Shown one piece after another: positions 6,633 through 6,639 of a stretch of 6,639 bases of DNA. The number at the start of each line of letters is the position of its first letter. Within the stretch, counting starts at the first letter, position 1. The position numbers and the translations under genes are program-made. Source of the stretch: Anaerolineales bacterium (GTDB taxonomy: Bacteria > Chloroflexota > Anaerolineae > Anaerolineales > UBA4823); NCBI GenBank assembly GCA_026415275.1, contig JAOAHK010000025.1, positions 1 to 6,639 of the forward strand. The letters are read 5' to 3'. The notes under the pieces were generated by a model that worked only from the letters and a program-made list of their open reading frames with translations, was not told where the DNA came from and made no database searches.

Positions 6633-6639
6633 CCTCAAC
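6541..6639 (+). other. Continuation of the membrane-protein gene in a shifted frame, open at the right edge
   Basis: In the frame with codons starting at 6541, 6544 and so on, the sequence reads KEFRLHLPAFGAGL and then SAALAFLTFGGGDFNSLN, a plausible membrane helix plus loop with no stop to the window end. The upstream gene frame stops at 6630-6632 and the third frame stops at 6605-6607. This frame is also open back through the whole repeat to the C tract. Deleting one C, or adding two, from the 18-C run would join it to the upstream reading frame. Confidence 0.6.

Overview
The window looks like a chromosomal segment of a Gram-negative-style or Chloroflexota-like bacterium, most plausibly an uncultured Anaerolineae member. 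This is inference from gene content and style: a bacterial eRF1/Vms1-like release-factor paralogue, GAF-rich soluble histidine kinases, an SLC13 permease with two TrkA-C domains, and a membrane protein resembling the N-terminus of a multi-pass glycosyltransferase. No rRNA, tRNA, CRISPR array, transposase or phage gene is visible. There is no gene-free stretch over 300 bases.

Layout. (1) Positions 1-845, minus strand: N-terminal 281 residues of a baeRF/Vms1-like protein, cut by the left edge. (2) Positions 846-960: a 115-bp divergent promoter region with a nearly symmetric -10 block. (3) Positions 961-2103, plus strand: a pseudo-receiver/GAF protein whose C-terminal tail looks like a dimerisation (DHp) domain without its histidine. 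(4) Positions 2144-4081, plus strand: a full, soluble hybrid histidine kinase (receiver-like, GAF, PAS, HisKA, HATPase), 40 bp downstream and probably in the same operon. (5) Positions 4093-5871, minus strand: an SLC13/DASS-type anion permease with two internal TrkA-C domains, convergent with the kinase (11-bp gap). (6) Positions 5872-5972: a 101-bp divergent promoter region. (7) From 5973, plus strand: the N-terminal part of a membrane protein, possibly of the GT39 glycosyltransferase type. It is interrupted by an 18-C homopolymer and a GC-rich inverted-repeat element that put the rest of the gene in another frame.

How the genes relate. The two signalling genes share the order receiver-like, coiled coil, GAF and DHp-like helices, so they look like a tandem pair of paralogues. 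One retains a complete kinase core; the other has lost every residue expected for phosphotransfer. The natural inference is that the degenerate protein partners, scaffolds or modulates the active kinase. No DNA-binding regulator lies in the window, so the output is unknown. The permease and the release-factor-like gene have no evident functional link to the kinase.

The two strongest points for follow-up are the catalytically dead signalling paralogue beside its live sister, and the poly-C tract in the last gene. A change of one C deleted or two added would restore a long open frame, so the tract is either a phase-variation-like switch, a recent lesion or a homopolymer sequencing error.
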